In this document: in pieces, positions 24,414 to 34,908 of the stretch
Layout: every line of letters begins with the position of its first letter
Numbering within the stretch: the stretch's first letter is position 1
Assembly: GCA_033977485.1 (NCBI GenBank)
Contig: CM066982.1
Span: 11,461,218 to 11,525,217, forward strand
Origin: Hydrangea macrophylla
Lineage: Eukaryota > Streptophyta > Magnoliopsida > Cornales > Hydrangeaceae
Direction of reading: 5' to 3'
Length of the DNA stretch: 64,000 bases
Notes under the pieces: generated by a model
Seen by the model: the letters and a program-made list of their open reading frames with translations, nothing else
Told to the model about the DNA's origin: nothing
Database searches by the model: none
Program-made: the position numbers and the translations under genes

Positions 24414-25384
24414 GTACAGCAATTTGGAGATTAATGTTTTTTTTTGGTTACTATTGATATTTCAACTTTTAAGCAATTTTGAAATAACTGATTATGATAC
24501 TAAACTTAGACCGGAATTAACAAAATATGATATTGAACTTAGGGACAAAAAAAAGGGCCTCATGTCCTACATTAGTGTTTAAATTTCAAGCTACAACATG
24601 TTGAAGTAAACTTTAGTATTTCCTTGTAAAGGAATTCTAATAATTCTGCGTCACAGTACCAAAGCCATTGTGGTGTAGGTTTGCCACAGAATGGTGCCTA
24701 AAGGAGTGTTGGTCACGGGTTTGAACTCTTGGTAGCCAACGGGAGGGACATAGAGAATTCATTAGTAAATAATATAGTACTTTGTTCAAAAATTTTACAT
24801 GAAACATACAACCTCCTCCTGTATTGTGTAGTATTGAATCCAATAATATTTGACTTGCTAAGTTCCTGCTATGATTGTTTTAGAACTGAAAATTCAAAAT
24901 ACTTATGAAATATAAACATGCACATACACATGTACATTTAATTAGTGCACTGGACACCCATCAACCACTATGCCACCACTTCTTTCAGTAATGAAAGATG
25001 AAATAGTTAAAAATTGTACCGACTATGATCCACGCATTGTAATTCACTGGTGTTGCTGGTGGCATCATGCATGTTGCTCCCAGGAGGACTGGCAGGTTGA
25101 TAAGAGGAATCCAGGATTGATTAGGGAATCCAAACAAAGTTCTTAAGGATTTTGTCGAAACAAATTGAATTTCAGATAAGACAATTCTCTACAGCATATA
25201 ACCAAGCAGCTAAGAACTGCATTTTATTCTTTTCTGTTGATTCAGATTTCAGAGTTCATTATACTACCAATTTTTATCCCCTGCGAAGAAACGCTCATCA
25301 ATAATCCTTATATATATATAAGCACATGAACTCAAAGTTTTAGGAAGTGAAAAACCAGAAGCACTTTCTAGGAACAAAACCTAA

Positions 25385-25883
25385 TCTATCAGTAAACCGC
25401 TTAACCAAACGCCACGAAATCTTACTCGCACCTCAAACATACCTAAATAAACTTTCGGGAACTAACGGAATGCATAACGCATTCACGGTTCACAAAAAAT
25501 ACGAAAAAATGACTCTTTAGTCACTTAGGCTTGAAAAAGCTTAGTTATTGAGGTTTCGAGTAGTGAATCGGTAAACCGCTTAACCAAATGCCACGAAACC
25601 TTACTCGCTCCTCAAACATACCTAAATAAACTTGCGGGAACTAACGGAATGCATAACGCATTCACGGTTCACAAAAAATGCGAAAAAATGACTCTTTAGT
25701 TACTTAGGCTTGAAAAAGCTTAGTTATTGAGGTTTCGAGTAGTGAATCGGTAAACCGCTTAACCAAATGCCACGAAACCTTACTCGCTCCTCAAACATAC
25801 CTAAATAAACTTGCGGGAACTAACGGAATGCATAACGCATTCACGGTTCACAAAAAATACGAAAAAAATGACTCTTTCATCAT
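25385..25883. repeat. 179-bp tandem repeat, about 2.7 copies
   Basis: The anchor TAAACCGCTTAACCAAA begins at 25393, 25572 and 25751, a period of 179 bp in both steps. Copies 2 and 3 are nearly identical. The unit includes GGAATGCATAACGCATTC, a near-palindrome, and AAGCTTAG. The last copy stops after GACTCTTT at ~25879. Confidence 0.92.
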
Positions 25884-26299
25884 TCTGAGTCCCTGAACAC
25901 ATTGTGGTCTCTCAAAACCCCCAAACATAGTTTTACTCTGTTATTATTTTATATACAACTAATTAATGAAAACTTTATCTTTTTTGTAGGTACAAAGTTT
26001 CACATTTTGATGGAAGGTTTTGACAAACAAACCACTTTTTTTGTTTGGCTAATTCTTTTTTGTTGCTTTCATAGTTTTGTTTGTACTTTTTGATGAATAT
26101 GTAATATGTATATGTTATTAGTTTTGCACTTGACTCGGATCGATTGTATACTTTTTGTTCAAACCAATTAATTGGTTGATATTGAGATGAATCGATGAAA
26201 TTTAGTAGCTGAAATAGATTATATATTCAGTTAGATTTAATTTTGTACGGGGTGCATGGTATTGTATATATGTACAGGGTGCTATATATTGTTTTTACA

Positions 26300-26892
26300 G
26301 GATGGTATTTATGTCACTTTTACTGTATTTATGTCACTTTTAAGGCTTTAATGTAATAATTTTGTTTGGTATTTATGTCACTTTTTTACTTTTATGTCAC
26401 TTTAGGTTAAAAGTGACATAAATAAAATGGTATGTATGTCACTTTTAAGTATTTATGTCACTTTTAAGACTTTGATGTTATAATTTTGTTTGGTATTTAT
26501 GTCACTTTTCTACTTTTATGTCACTTTATGTTAAAAGTGACATAAATAAAATAGTATTTATGTCACTTTTAAGTATTTATGTCACTTTTAATACTTTGAT
26601 GTAATAATTTTGTTTGGTATTTATGTCACTTTTCTACTTTTATGTCACTTTAGGTTAAAAGTGACATAAATAAAATGGTATTTATGTCACTTTTAAGTAT
26701 TTATGTCACTTTTTATTAACAAATGTGTTGGTTTTATGAAACATTTATGTCACTTTTTCGAAAATATTTATGTCACTTTTAAAACATTTATGTCGCCTCC
26801 ATTTATGTCACTTTTTACTGGAAAAAAAAGTGACATAAATACCTATTTATGTCACTTTTTAAGTGACATAAAAGGCCTTTTTCTTTGTAGTG
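26300..26892. repeat. CACTA-1 right subterminal repeats with a 124-bp higher-order unit
   Basis: More than 20 TATGTCACTTT motifs in both orientations. The phrase ATAATTTTGTTTGGT ends at 26370, 26494 and 26618, showing a 124-bp unit repeated about three times. The array ends AAGTGACATAAAAGG next to the terminal repeat TTCTTTGTAGTG. Confidence 0.9.
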
Positions 26893-27298
26893 TTAACTAG
26901 GATCCAATCACAACCGCCTCAAGTAGTGCCTCCGTGTGGTGGTCACCCTCTAACACGTCTGATTGATCCTATCCGTAGGAAGTTCACATCTAGTAACCAA
27001 TGAGTAGTATACCCTCCGTATGGAATGCTCACCCTTGGTAAGGTGACACAGAATGCACTACTCATCTTACAATGAACCGTTAATAGAAGATCGTGGGAGT
27101 TATAATAATAAGTCCCCTCCTATTAGATTTAATAGTAAAGGATTTTACTTTTAGAAAAAAATTATTGTTTCTACACATTGCCATAAACATCCAATGTTTA
27201 CTAATGCGTTGAAACAGTTTTTGAATTTTATTTTAGAAAACTTGTTTTACGTACATGCAAGTAGTAACAATGTATAAAACGCCAATCGTAAACCAAGC
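26893..27298. other. Unclassified flank between CACTA-1 and the solo Tat LTR
   Basis: It starts with the TTA target duplication of CACTA-1 and ends with CAAGC, the duplication of the solo LTR. It is the continuation of 15083-15550. No gene recognised. Confidence 0.55.
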
Positions 27299-29465
27299 TG
27301 TGGATATCGCAATTTTTCCTACCCACAGCTTTTTCTTTTAAAATTATTTTTAATTTCAAATTCAAAACAAATGAGTCGCCACTTAATTTTTAAAAGGAAA
27401 AATTAAGAAACCATTTTTAAAGCAAATTGGTCTTTTTAGAAATCAGAGATTAACTAGGTCCGGGATTATGGAATGAGAGAGGAAGGAGCCCGTCGGACTA
27501 AAACACCCTCTCTCATCCTATCTTGCGATAGGCCTCTACTCAACATCCTTTTAATCGAATTATTAATTTAAATGTGCCCTCAACTAATACATATGTATAT
27601 GTATACATTACACAAACATGTCAAAATGGTGTAGAATTACCAATTTACAAAATATCATTCAAAAGCCACGTAATTCAAGTAGCAAGCAATATGATATGCA
27701 ATAGGGAACAAGAGAACTTACCCGGGATCCAGCAGCGATATTAAACGTGCAATGCATACAAACAAAAGAAAATCCTAAAAGAGTCTCTAATCACATGTAT
27801 TCACATAAGGCAAATCCTAATTCTACGGTGTCACGCATGAGATTGAAAAATCGATAAAATCAAGAAATTACAATAAACTCGAAAGGAATTCAAGAAGTCG
27901 TACCTTGATAGCGCTACAAAACAAAGGGTTAGTTCATATGATATACAAGATATGAAGTTGGAAACAACAATCCTAAATTTCTAGCTTAAATCTATCAAAT
28001 GTAATTAGATCTAAAGCAACTAAATCCTAATTACAAGTGTCAAACCATATGGATGAATATATACATGAACAAGAATAAATTATGAAATACCCAATCATTT
28101 AGATCACTTTGACTTTGAATTCAAGCTTAATTAAACATGGTTTGACCCATAACTCATGAAAATATCATCTAAGCCATTATTCATAAGATTGGTTAAAACT
28201 ATTGTAGAATTCTGAAAATTGCTGAGAGCAGATCACAACTTTAAAAATATGAAAAGCATGGATCCCGTGGTTTGATCTTGATGCATTTTGGACACAGGAT
28301 GCCTCTGTGTGTCTAGTTTCTAACCCAAAAAGGAAATCAAAGTTCCAACGGTTGGATCTCCGAGAATTGGACAAAAACCAGACATCACTCAGTATTCTAC
28401 AACCTTCTGTCCAGAGTTCTTGCACGATTTTTTAAAAATAGCAAACAAATCAGAAATGCTTTGTTCTTTTTAGGTGACTTCCTAACACATTAATATACTT
28501 AGAAAAAATTACTTTGGGTCACAAATACTTTATTAAGGTTCTGATTTACTCATTTCAAAAGAGTGTTACTGTTCTGAAACTCTGGACAGATTGTAGTGAC
28601 TTTACAAAACTCATAACCAAACCACTTTAAACATGAAATCTCCTTAAAACAAAAATTACAGTGGTAAAACATTGTGTTATTGACATTTTCCCGTTGGTTT
28701 CACTTGATTTCAACGGTTAGATTTCGAACCAAAAATCTTTGATCAAAATCGGTTTATGAATCCACTGTTTCATTGTCAAGTTCCACTTTTATTTGTTAAC
28801 CCCAACTATTGAACCATGAAGTTGGACTTAAACTAAACCATTTTCTCCTACCATTTGATGGTCATTGGAGGCTAAAGACCTTTATATTTGTAGATTTCAA
28901 ATGAAGTATGAATGGACTTCATGAAATCTCAAGATAATGAACCTAGACCATGGAGATGGGCTTAGACTCAAAACTACTTTCTCCTACCATTTGATGGTCA
29001 TTGGAGATGAAGATATGACTAATACTCATGAGCCTTGAGCAAACATAGCTAAACACTCATAGGTTTTCTGCCTATGAAGACCTAGTCAGAAATTGTCGGC
29101 GGCACTCAGTAAATGCCGGACCGGCATTCTGTGAGTGTCGTCCGGCACTCACCGAATACCGTTCGGCACTCACTGAGTGCCGCAAACTTCTGTCGTATGT
29201 CGTTTTTTGTTGAACTTTCCCTTTTAGGTCTTTTTCTTTCTCCTTTTTCTTAAAGAAATTTATTTTTGAAGATTTTTTCCAAAAGTGATGTTTTATACCT
29301 GAATTCTCCTAAATACCTGGTATTTCAATCTGTGAAAATTTTACCGCATTTGGAGAACTTTCTGAAGAGCTTGGAGTACTTCGAATCTTTCGGTCCTTAT
29401 CATCATTGGACGTGGAGGTGACGCTCTCCTAAATTCGACGGTTGGTTAAAATCGGGGTGTCTACA
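27299..29465 (-). mobile_element. Solo LTR of the Tat/Ogre-like family
   Basis: In sense direction it starts TGTAGACACCCCGATTTTAA (at 29465) and ends ATATCCACA (at 27299). It is flanked on both sides by CAAGC (27294-27298 and 29466-29470), a perfect 5-bp target duplication. No primer site or polypurine tract is attached. It matches the LTR fragment at 2284-3075 over the shared end. This is the signature of LTR-LTR recombination that removed an element body. Confidence 0.92.
29099..29182. repeat. Palindrome cluster in the Tat-family LTR
   Basis: Four hairpin units in 84 bp share a CGGCACTC...GAGTGCCG theme. The last (29164-29182) is a perfect inverted repeat with a 3-base loop. The others carry transitions in one arm, and some of these remain pairable through G-T on one strand. 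Confidence 0.75.
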
Positions 29466-30360
29466 CAAGCACATAAAACAAAAATCTAAAATGAAATAAA
29501 AACATCCAAACGATGCTTCTATCTCCCATGGCTCTATCTCCATAGAACCTCATTCTTGGTTTGATCGCCTTCGACTTCATTTTCAGGGACAACGGCTTCT
29601 TGCTTCATCTTCATAGGCTTCCTAATTCTATTGCATTGGACCTATGCTTCTTTCGAAGCTTACAATTTATTTAGAAATAGAAAATACAGTAATAAAATAA
29701 AAGGCTAGAGAAACCGGTGCGACTTTCCTTTTCGCAGGATTGAAGTAGTGGCGCCCTTTACACGTGCCTTAAAACCAAACCAATAATTAAAACTCACCAA
29801 TCACAAACATCAAAATTGATCTTGTTGCCATGGGAAATAGTAGACTTATATTGCTGCAAAAGGGTTAGTTGTACACACAACCACGTACATATATAATAAA
29901 ATAAATATATCTATTGGAACTACTAATTTATTTGCATACACCATAAACTCTCTATGGAAGTAATTAGTACTATTAAACAACATCTCTCGTTTTCTATCAC
30001 AAATTGATTTAAAATTTTATGAACAGTGAGTAAACAATTTTAAAACTTTAAAACTATAAAAGAGACACCTGGACAGATAGCCAGTTTAGATCTATCGAAG
30101 CTTGTTCGATCGATCAAAGCCTACATTGTTTCGATTGATTGAAACTCTTTCGATCGATTGAACACAGACGATTTCAATCGATCAAAACAAGTTCGATCGA
30201 TCGAAACTGCCATCCATCCAATGCTATCACAGATTTGTCTTTTGCTGCAAAACTGCTATAGAAAAAAATCTGTGACGATGCAGTTTCAAAAATAGTACTA
30301 AAAACTAACATGCAAATCAAACTAGTATTCTAAAACGCCTCTATAGATCCTAATAAGCGA
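29466..30360 (-). other. Copia A 5' leader plus unclassified sequence
   Basis: The part nearest 30360 should be copia A untranslated leader because it abuts the primer site. The part from 29466 is of unknown origin. No gene seen. An ATCGAT palindrome cluster lies at 30092-30206. Confidence 0.45.
30092..30206. repeat. ATCGAT palindrome cluster outside an LTR
   Basis: Sites such as TTCGATCGATCAAA, TTCGATTGATTGAA, TTCGATCGATTGAA and TTCGATCGATCGAA in 115 bp, resembling the clusters in the copia A LTRs but lying between LTR and coding region. Confidence 0.8.
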
Positions 30361-30373
30361 GGCTCTGATACCA
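30361..30373 (-). promoter_or_regulatory. Copia A primer-binding site (tRNA-iMet)
   Basis: GGCTCTGATACCA on the plus strand is TGGTATCAGAGCC on the sense strand, two bases inside the 5' LTR. It sets the element's orientation. Confidence 0.9.
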
Positions 30374-30375
30374 AT

Positions 30376-31860
30376 TATAGGATTTAGGTTTCAAAAAACA
30401 TTAAATCATGCACAGCGGAAAATATAGTTTATAAAAACTAATAGGTAGTCTGGATCTACTACTCATTAACTCTATAAATGCACACTAAAGAGGGGACAAG
30501 AGTTATACGTTTAAGTCTTGAACCCAATTCTAAAATCTCTAGCTCCAATAGCCTCCACTAGATGGTCTTCACTCTTATGACTCCAATGGATACTCCCGAA
30601 GAGACTAGGGTTGGTGGAAACCCTAATAGTGAGGATAAAGGAGGTTTAGCAACCCTAAACAGTATATGTAGCTTTAGTATAGAAAAAACGATGATTAAGA
30701 AACTTTATACGCAGCTACCCTATTTATAGATTTACAAACTGACTTTAAGCCTTCGATCGATCGAAGTGGCTTCGAGCGATCGAACCTTCGATCGATTGAA
30801 CAAATTTTGATCAATCAAACCTGTCTAGACTTCAATCGATCAAAACTCTTTCGATCAATCGAACCTGCTTTGACAAATCCTCTTGTGCCTTTTGAAGCAT
30901 CCTGGCAGAGCTAAGAGTGGGACCTCCTAGGTTCTTTATTCTTGGCTCAAACCAGTTGTTAATTCCCATAAGCAAACTCTTTGATCAGCAAATTAACCAA
31001 CTGGTCAATTAACATTTACTCCACTATAAAAAAAATAACTGAACTCCAACGCAAAAGTACATATCCGAAGTGATAACTAGACGTGTATGGTGTAATAATG
31101 TCCCTCTACCAACAGCATTTCTAATCATATTTAGGATAACTGTTACTGTCAACCTGACTCATGATTACTTCTTGTATTCCTTAAGTCCCATTCACCCCTC
31201 ATGATTACCAAACATGTTGATAACTCTTATCAACAAGACTGCAGTTCTCAGTAATCAACTTGGTGACATTCTCAAGCGAATGCTTACTCTTTATCAGAGG
31301 GTCGATTCTATCTTCACAATATGTTTCACAACCCTATGAATATGACATACCCAAGAAACCCAGGTGTTGATCTTTTATAGACCTCATTGATTGGTAAATC
31401 AAAGCAGTCATATTCACAGTCTGTGTTCATAATCATCTCAAGATTGAGAACGCGTACCTTATACAAGTTATGAGTTCCTATCGACTGTTGACAATCTTAA
31501 GTGTCAATAGGAAAACTCAGGTCCGTCAATGCACAGAAAGCACTAGCATATTAACTAAGAGTTAAACTCTAGTGATTGAGATTCATCACTCCATCCAATG
31601 GTAGTTAATCATGCTACAGTGTAAACCTGATGAGGTATGTAGTTTCATCATCCACTATGACAGTTTCTAAGTATGAATGAATATTAATTCGTATCTCACT
31701 TGTATGTATCTCATACATACACGAATTACCTACAATGATACTTAAGGATAAACAATCATCTCATGAAAGACATACATAACAAAATGTAAAGTTGATATCC
31801 GTATATTAAAATACCAATGTCTTATACATAAAGAAATGGTTTGAGGGCACAAACCCAACA
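30376..31860 (-). mobile_element. Copia A 5' LTR
   Basis: About 1485 bp, matching 8035-9509. Its sense start is TGTTGGGTTTGTGCCCTCAA. The inner end (TATAGGATTTAGG on the plus strand) has changed from the TGTAGGATTTAGG of the other copy. It carries the same ATCGAT cluster at 30752-30864. Confidence 0.88.
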
Positions 31861-32872
31861 TGTTGATGGTCACAGAATATCCGATGTGGGTAGCTAACAT
31901 AGTGCCAGTTCCTAAGAAAGACGGTCGCATACGAACGCGTGTTGACTTTTGAGACCTGAATAAAGCCAGTCCGAAGGATGACTTTTCCCTTCTATACATA
32001 GACATATTGGTGGAAAACACAACGAGACACGAACTCTTGTCTTTCATGGACGGGTTCTCGTGGTATAATCAAAAATATTAATGGCACTTGAGGATAGGGA
32101 AAAGACTACCTTCATCACATATTGGGGTACATATTGTTAAAGAGTCATGCCTTTCAAGCTTAAGAATTCAGGGGCAACCTACCAAAGGGCAGTGACCAAA
32201 TTACTCCATGACATGATCCATAAGGAGGTAGAAGTGTATATGGACGATATGATTATAAAATCAAAAAAGAGGGAAGTGCAGCTAGAGGCCCTAGGAAAAT
32301 TCTTTGAGAGATTGAAGAAGTATAGGATGAGGCTGAATTCATAGAAATGCACCTTTGGAGTTACCACCGGGAAATTGTTAGGATTCCTGATCACTTAGAG
32401 GGGGATAGAGGTAGATCGTACAAAAATCAAAGCCATCCTGGAGATGTCACCACCAAAGAATGAGAAAAAGGTTAGGGGGTTCCTTGGTAGAGTCCAATTT
32501 ATTAGCCGATTCATTTCAAAACTCACCATGACCTATGACCCACTCTTTAGATTACTAAGAAAAGGGGAGAAATTCAAATGGGATGACCAATGCCAAGAAA
32601 CCTTTGATAAGATCAAAGCCTACCTTCAAAAACCACCCATCCTTTCACCACCTAGCCCAAATAAATCTTTACTCCTTTACTTATATGTCACCAAAAGTTT
32701 GATGGGGTGCATGCTAGCCCAAGAGGGAGAAGAAAGACATTCTGAGAAAGCCATTTATTACCTTAGTAAGAGAATGATGGGGTATGAGCTAAATTACTCA
32801 CCGATAGAAAAGACTTGTTAGGCCTTTGTCTGGAGTACCCGTCGTCTTAGGCATTACATGTTATCTTTTCTT
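31861..32872 (+). pseudogene. Tat-like reverse transcriptase and RNase H, middle part
   Basis: The RT frame continues from 8034 with EYPMWVANIVPVPKKDG and DLNKASPKDDF, with stops at about 31950 and 32078. From 32147 it reads MPFKLKNSGATYQRA, and the catalytic YMDD lies at 32237-32248. RNase H connection sequence follows from 32444 (KKVRGFLGRVQFISRFIS), then AIYYLSKRMMGYELNYSPIE and, past a stop at 32819, STRRLRHYMLSF. It stops at CACTA-2 and continues at 58397. Confidence 0.88.
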
Positions 32873-33060
32873 CACTACACCATATGGCCAGATTTCTAAC
32901 GGACAACTTTGATGCTTTCTAACGGATATATCCGTTAGTAATTACTAACGGATAAATCCGTTAAAATTGCTCTATATCTGTTAGTAATAACTCCCCATAT
33001 TGTAATATTTTTTTTCTAGGGGATTTTAAAACAATACTAATGGATATATCCGTTAGTAAT
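32873..33060. repeat. CACTA-2 left terminal and subterminal repeats
   Basis: After the 17-bp terminal repeat come partial and complete copies of TAACGGATATATCCGTTA, an 18-bp perfect palindrome, with variants such as GATAAATCC. Confidence 0.9.
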
Positions 33061-33726
33061 ATTTACAAAAATTAAAATTAATACAAAAAAAGAAGAAAAA
33101 TAAAAGAATTAAAGAGACTAGAATAATCGGGTCTATAAAGTAAAAGAAAGGGAGAAAGACCAAACTACTTAGGTCTGGGGAGAGAGAGAGAGAACGAGAG
33201 GAAAATCACTGAGATCGGCGCTTCTGGCTGCCCCCTCGTCGTCCCAGCGTCGCCGCTTGCTTGCCGTCCCCGCGTCGCTGCCTAAACTGCCCGCCATTAA
33301 AGGTTGGCTTCTTCTTCTTTTTCTTCAAATTGAAACCCTAGATTTCCTCCTCCTTCTTATTCTTCTTCTTCTTCTTTTACTGCTACTAATTGATACAATA
33401 AATTAGATTTGGGGGAGATTTCATTAAGAGATTTTGCATCCTTCGAACTCAAAGTGACGATCCCATCGGAAGGTATTTATTGCACCTTTTGTCTCCTTGA
33501 ATAAAGAATAAAAATTAATCTAGGACTGGTTGGAGGGTTTACTTAATTGTTTGTTTGGTTTGGGTTGATTTTTGTGTATTCTCATATAGGGATCAGTTTT
33601 AATTTCTGGGTTTATATGATTTGTTCATTATTTGATTGGATTGGTTTGGAGGGTTTAGATTTGAAGTAAAGTTATATTGTTAGTTGGTCTAGTTTGAGTT
33701 TTGTAGTTTGGATTATTGGGTTCACG
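33061..33726 (+). other. Leader-like segment upstream of the captured TPR fragment
   Basis: A GA-rich run (33180-33202) and a GC-rich stretch (33213-33300) are followed by CTT-rich, intron-like AT-rich sequence. It looks like a host gene 5' UTR and first intron, probably captured together with the fragment that follows. No protein is supported. Confidence 0.45.
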
Positions 33727-34105
33727 ATGGGGATGCAATCTGGGTAAAAGAAGAAACAAGTGGTGGGAGTGAAATCAGGTGATTCAAATTTGAAACAAAG
33801 TAAAAATGGGGATAATCTTAATAGTCCAAAAGCATATGATAAGGACATAGCAGTGTTCATTGCTATGTCATAAGAATTGAAAGAGGAAGGTAATAAGCTA
33901 TTTCAAAAGAGAGAATATGAAGGAGCCATATTGAAATACGAGAAAGCCCTCAAATTGCTTCCAAGAAAGTGGAGAAACCATATAGATGTATCATATACAG
34001 AGTAACACGGCTTCCTGCTATGCAGATGGGTTTCAGTGAGTACCCGAGGGCGATCAACTAATGCAATTTAGCTCTTGAAGTCAATGAGCCTAGGTTTTGT
34101 TCCAC

Positions 34106-34110
<5 letters not shown>
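33727..34110 (+). pseudogene. Captured fragment of a PHOX/CLMP1-like TPR protein gene
   Basis: The translation from the ATG at 33727 gives a basic, serine-rich N-terminus (VVGVKSGDSNLKQSKNGDN) broken by a stop at codon 7. It continues with [20 protein letters not shown] and [12 protein letters not shown], the first tetratricopeptide helix pair. After a frame change near 33975, CYAD-like and MGFSEYPRAIN sequence and then LALEVNEPRF follow as the second repeat. This arrangement is typical of plant TPR proteins with a C-terminal PB1 domain (PHOX/CLMP1 family), which act as co-chaperone-like scaffolds. The PB1 part is absent. At least two in-frame stops and a frameshift make it a pseudogene. Family membership is inferred from remembered family patterns. 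Confidence 0.65.
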
Positions 34111-34147
<37 letters not shown>

Positions 34148-34768
34148 GTAAATATTGTGTATATATTGTATATATATATGTGTATGCGTGTATATACAAG
34201 CTTATTTACATACATTATTGAAGCGCTGCAATAAAAAACTTTAACTTTATGAAGTATATGTGATTAATTTTGGACCAGGAAAGGGGATTAGAACTGCAAT
34301 TTTGGTATATGCTTATTAAATTTCTAGCTTAATATGTCCTATCTAAAGTGAACTTTACGTTTAAATTTGGTTGTTACAAGGTATTGATTGGTCTATACTG
34401 GGTAGTAACTATTGAATTTTAGGGTTTTTGTTTCAGTTTCAAGTGAAGCTTTTACTCTAAATACAACTAATGGGGGTTTGCTGTTATGTTGAGTTTAATG
34501 TGTCAATTTTTTTACTTTTGAGGATGACCAGTAGGTTTGAAAGTGAAACCAAATCTGCCCTTTTAATTTTGGTAGGGAGTTTTGGTGAGCTTGACATACA
34601 TCAAATTGGGGACCAAAATGTAGCTTTATAGGCTTGATGGTTGGATTTGCAGATCTACCTGATTCTCGGGATTCATGGGCTAGTTGTCTTATATCTCTAA
34701 TTTATGTGATGTTTAGATATTTGTAGCTGGGTTCTAATTATAATAAGTATAATTGTGATCTGATGTAG
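34111..34768. other. Intron-like AT-rich sequence with (TC)n
   Basis: A TC microsatellite at about 34110-34145 and TA-rich runs. No coding signal. It separates the two captured fragments. Confidence 0.6.
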
Positions 34769-34846
34769 ATATGGATATAAAATACAAAAGTTTCTTGATG
34801 AATGGGAAGAAGACCCGAAGGTGAAATGTGTACTGGTTGGTCCCAT
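34769..34846 (+). pseudogene. Captured exon of a 3-hydroxyisobutyryl-CoA hydrolase-like gene
   Basis: After an acceptor-like TGATGTAG (ending 34768) the sequence reads MDIKYKSFL. Allowing for one missing base near 34799 it continues as DEWEEDPKVKCVLV. The string YKSFLDEWExDPxVKCVLV fits the early part of plant crotonase-superfamily proteins annotated as 3-hydroxyisobutyryl-CoA hydrolase-like, enzymes of valine breakdown. The next exon with the oxyanion-hole motif is not present. The single-base loss breaks the frame. The identification rests on memory of the family and needs a search. Confidence 0.55.
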
Positions 34847-34908
34847 AAGTACCTATTGGTTGTGTTCCCATAAGTACCTATTTCCTCTTCTTTATTGGTT
34901 GTCTCTAC

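Larger units (their letters stand above)
15551..26892. mobile_element. CACTA-1: 11.3-kb non-autonomous CACTA (En/Spm) transposon
   Basis: The left end is CACTACAAGAAAA and the right end, on the reverse strand, is CACTACAAAGAAAA. The 3-bp flanks are both TTA (15548-15550 and 26893-26895), the target duplication expected for CACTA. Both subterminal regions are packed with TATGTCACTTTT in both orientations, the short repeats that transposase binds in this superfamily. No transposase coding is visible, so the element depends on a partner. The interior holds gene-derived exons, microsatellites and a 179-bp tandem repeat. Confidence 0.92.
8035..31860 (-). mobile_element. Copia A: Ty1/copia element with nested insertions
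   Basis: Two LTRs in the same orientation (8035-9509 and 30376-31860) bound the element. In sense direction it starts TGTTGGGTTTG at 31860, and a tRNA-iMet primer site lies at 30361-30373 just inside the right LTR. Coding remnants (9530-13313) read on the minus strand. Flanks are TCTTG (8030-8034) and TGTTG (31861-31865), a 5-bp target duplication with one change. Removing the insert plus one copy restores the Tat RT frame. The ~21 kb between LTRs is inflated by a copia B LTR, CACTA-1 and a solo Tat LTR. Confidence 0.88.

Noticed and set aside
15551..26892. Possible transposase gene in CACTA-1
   Set aside because: Searched both strands for long frames or TNP2-like motifs and saw none; the interior is gene fragments and simple repeats.
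28177..28425. 82-codon reverse frame in the solo Tat LTR
   Set aside because: Lies wholly inside an LTR with clean ends and has no recognisable domain.
30361..30373. tRNA-like sequence at primer sites (also 36519-36530, 52977-52989, 3078-3094)
   Set aside because: Only 12-17 bases complementary to tRNA 3' ends adjacent to LTRs; no tRNA cloverleaf around them.
31742..32047. 101-codon reverse frame over the copia A/Tat junction
   Set aside because: It spans an insertion boundary and is antisense to RT; no independent support.
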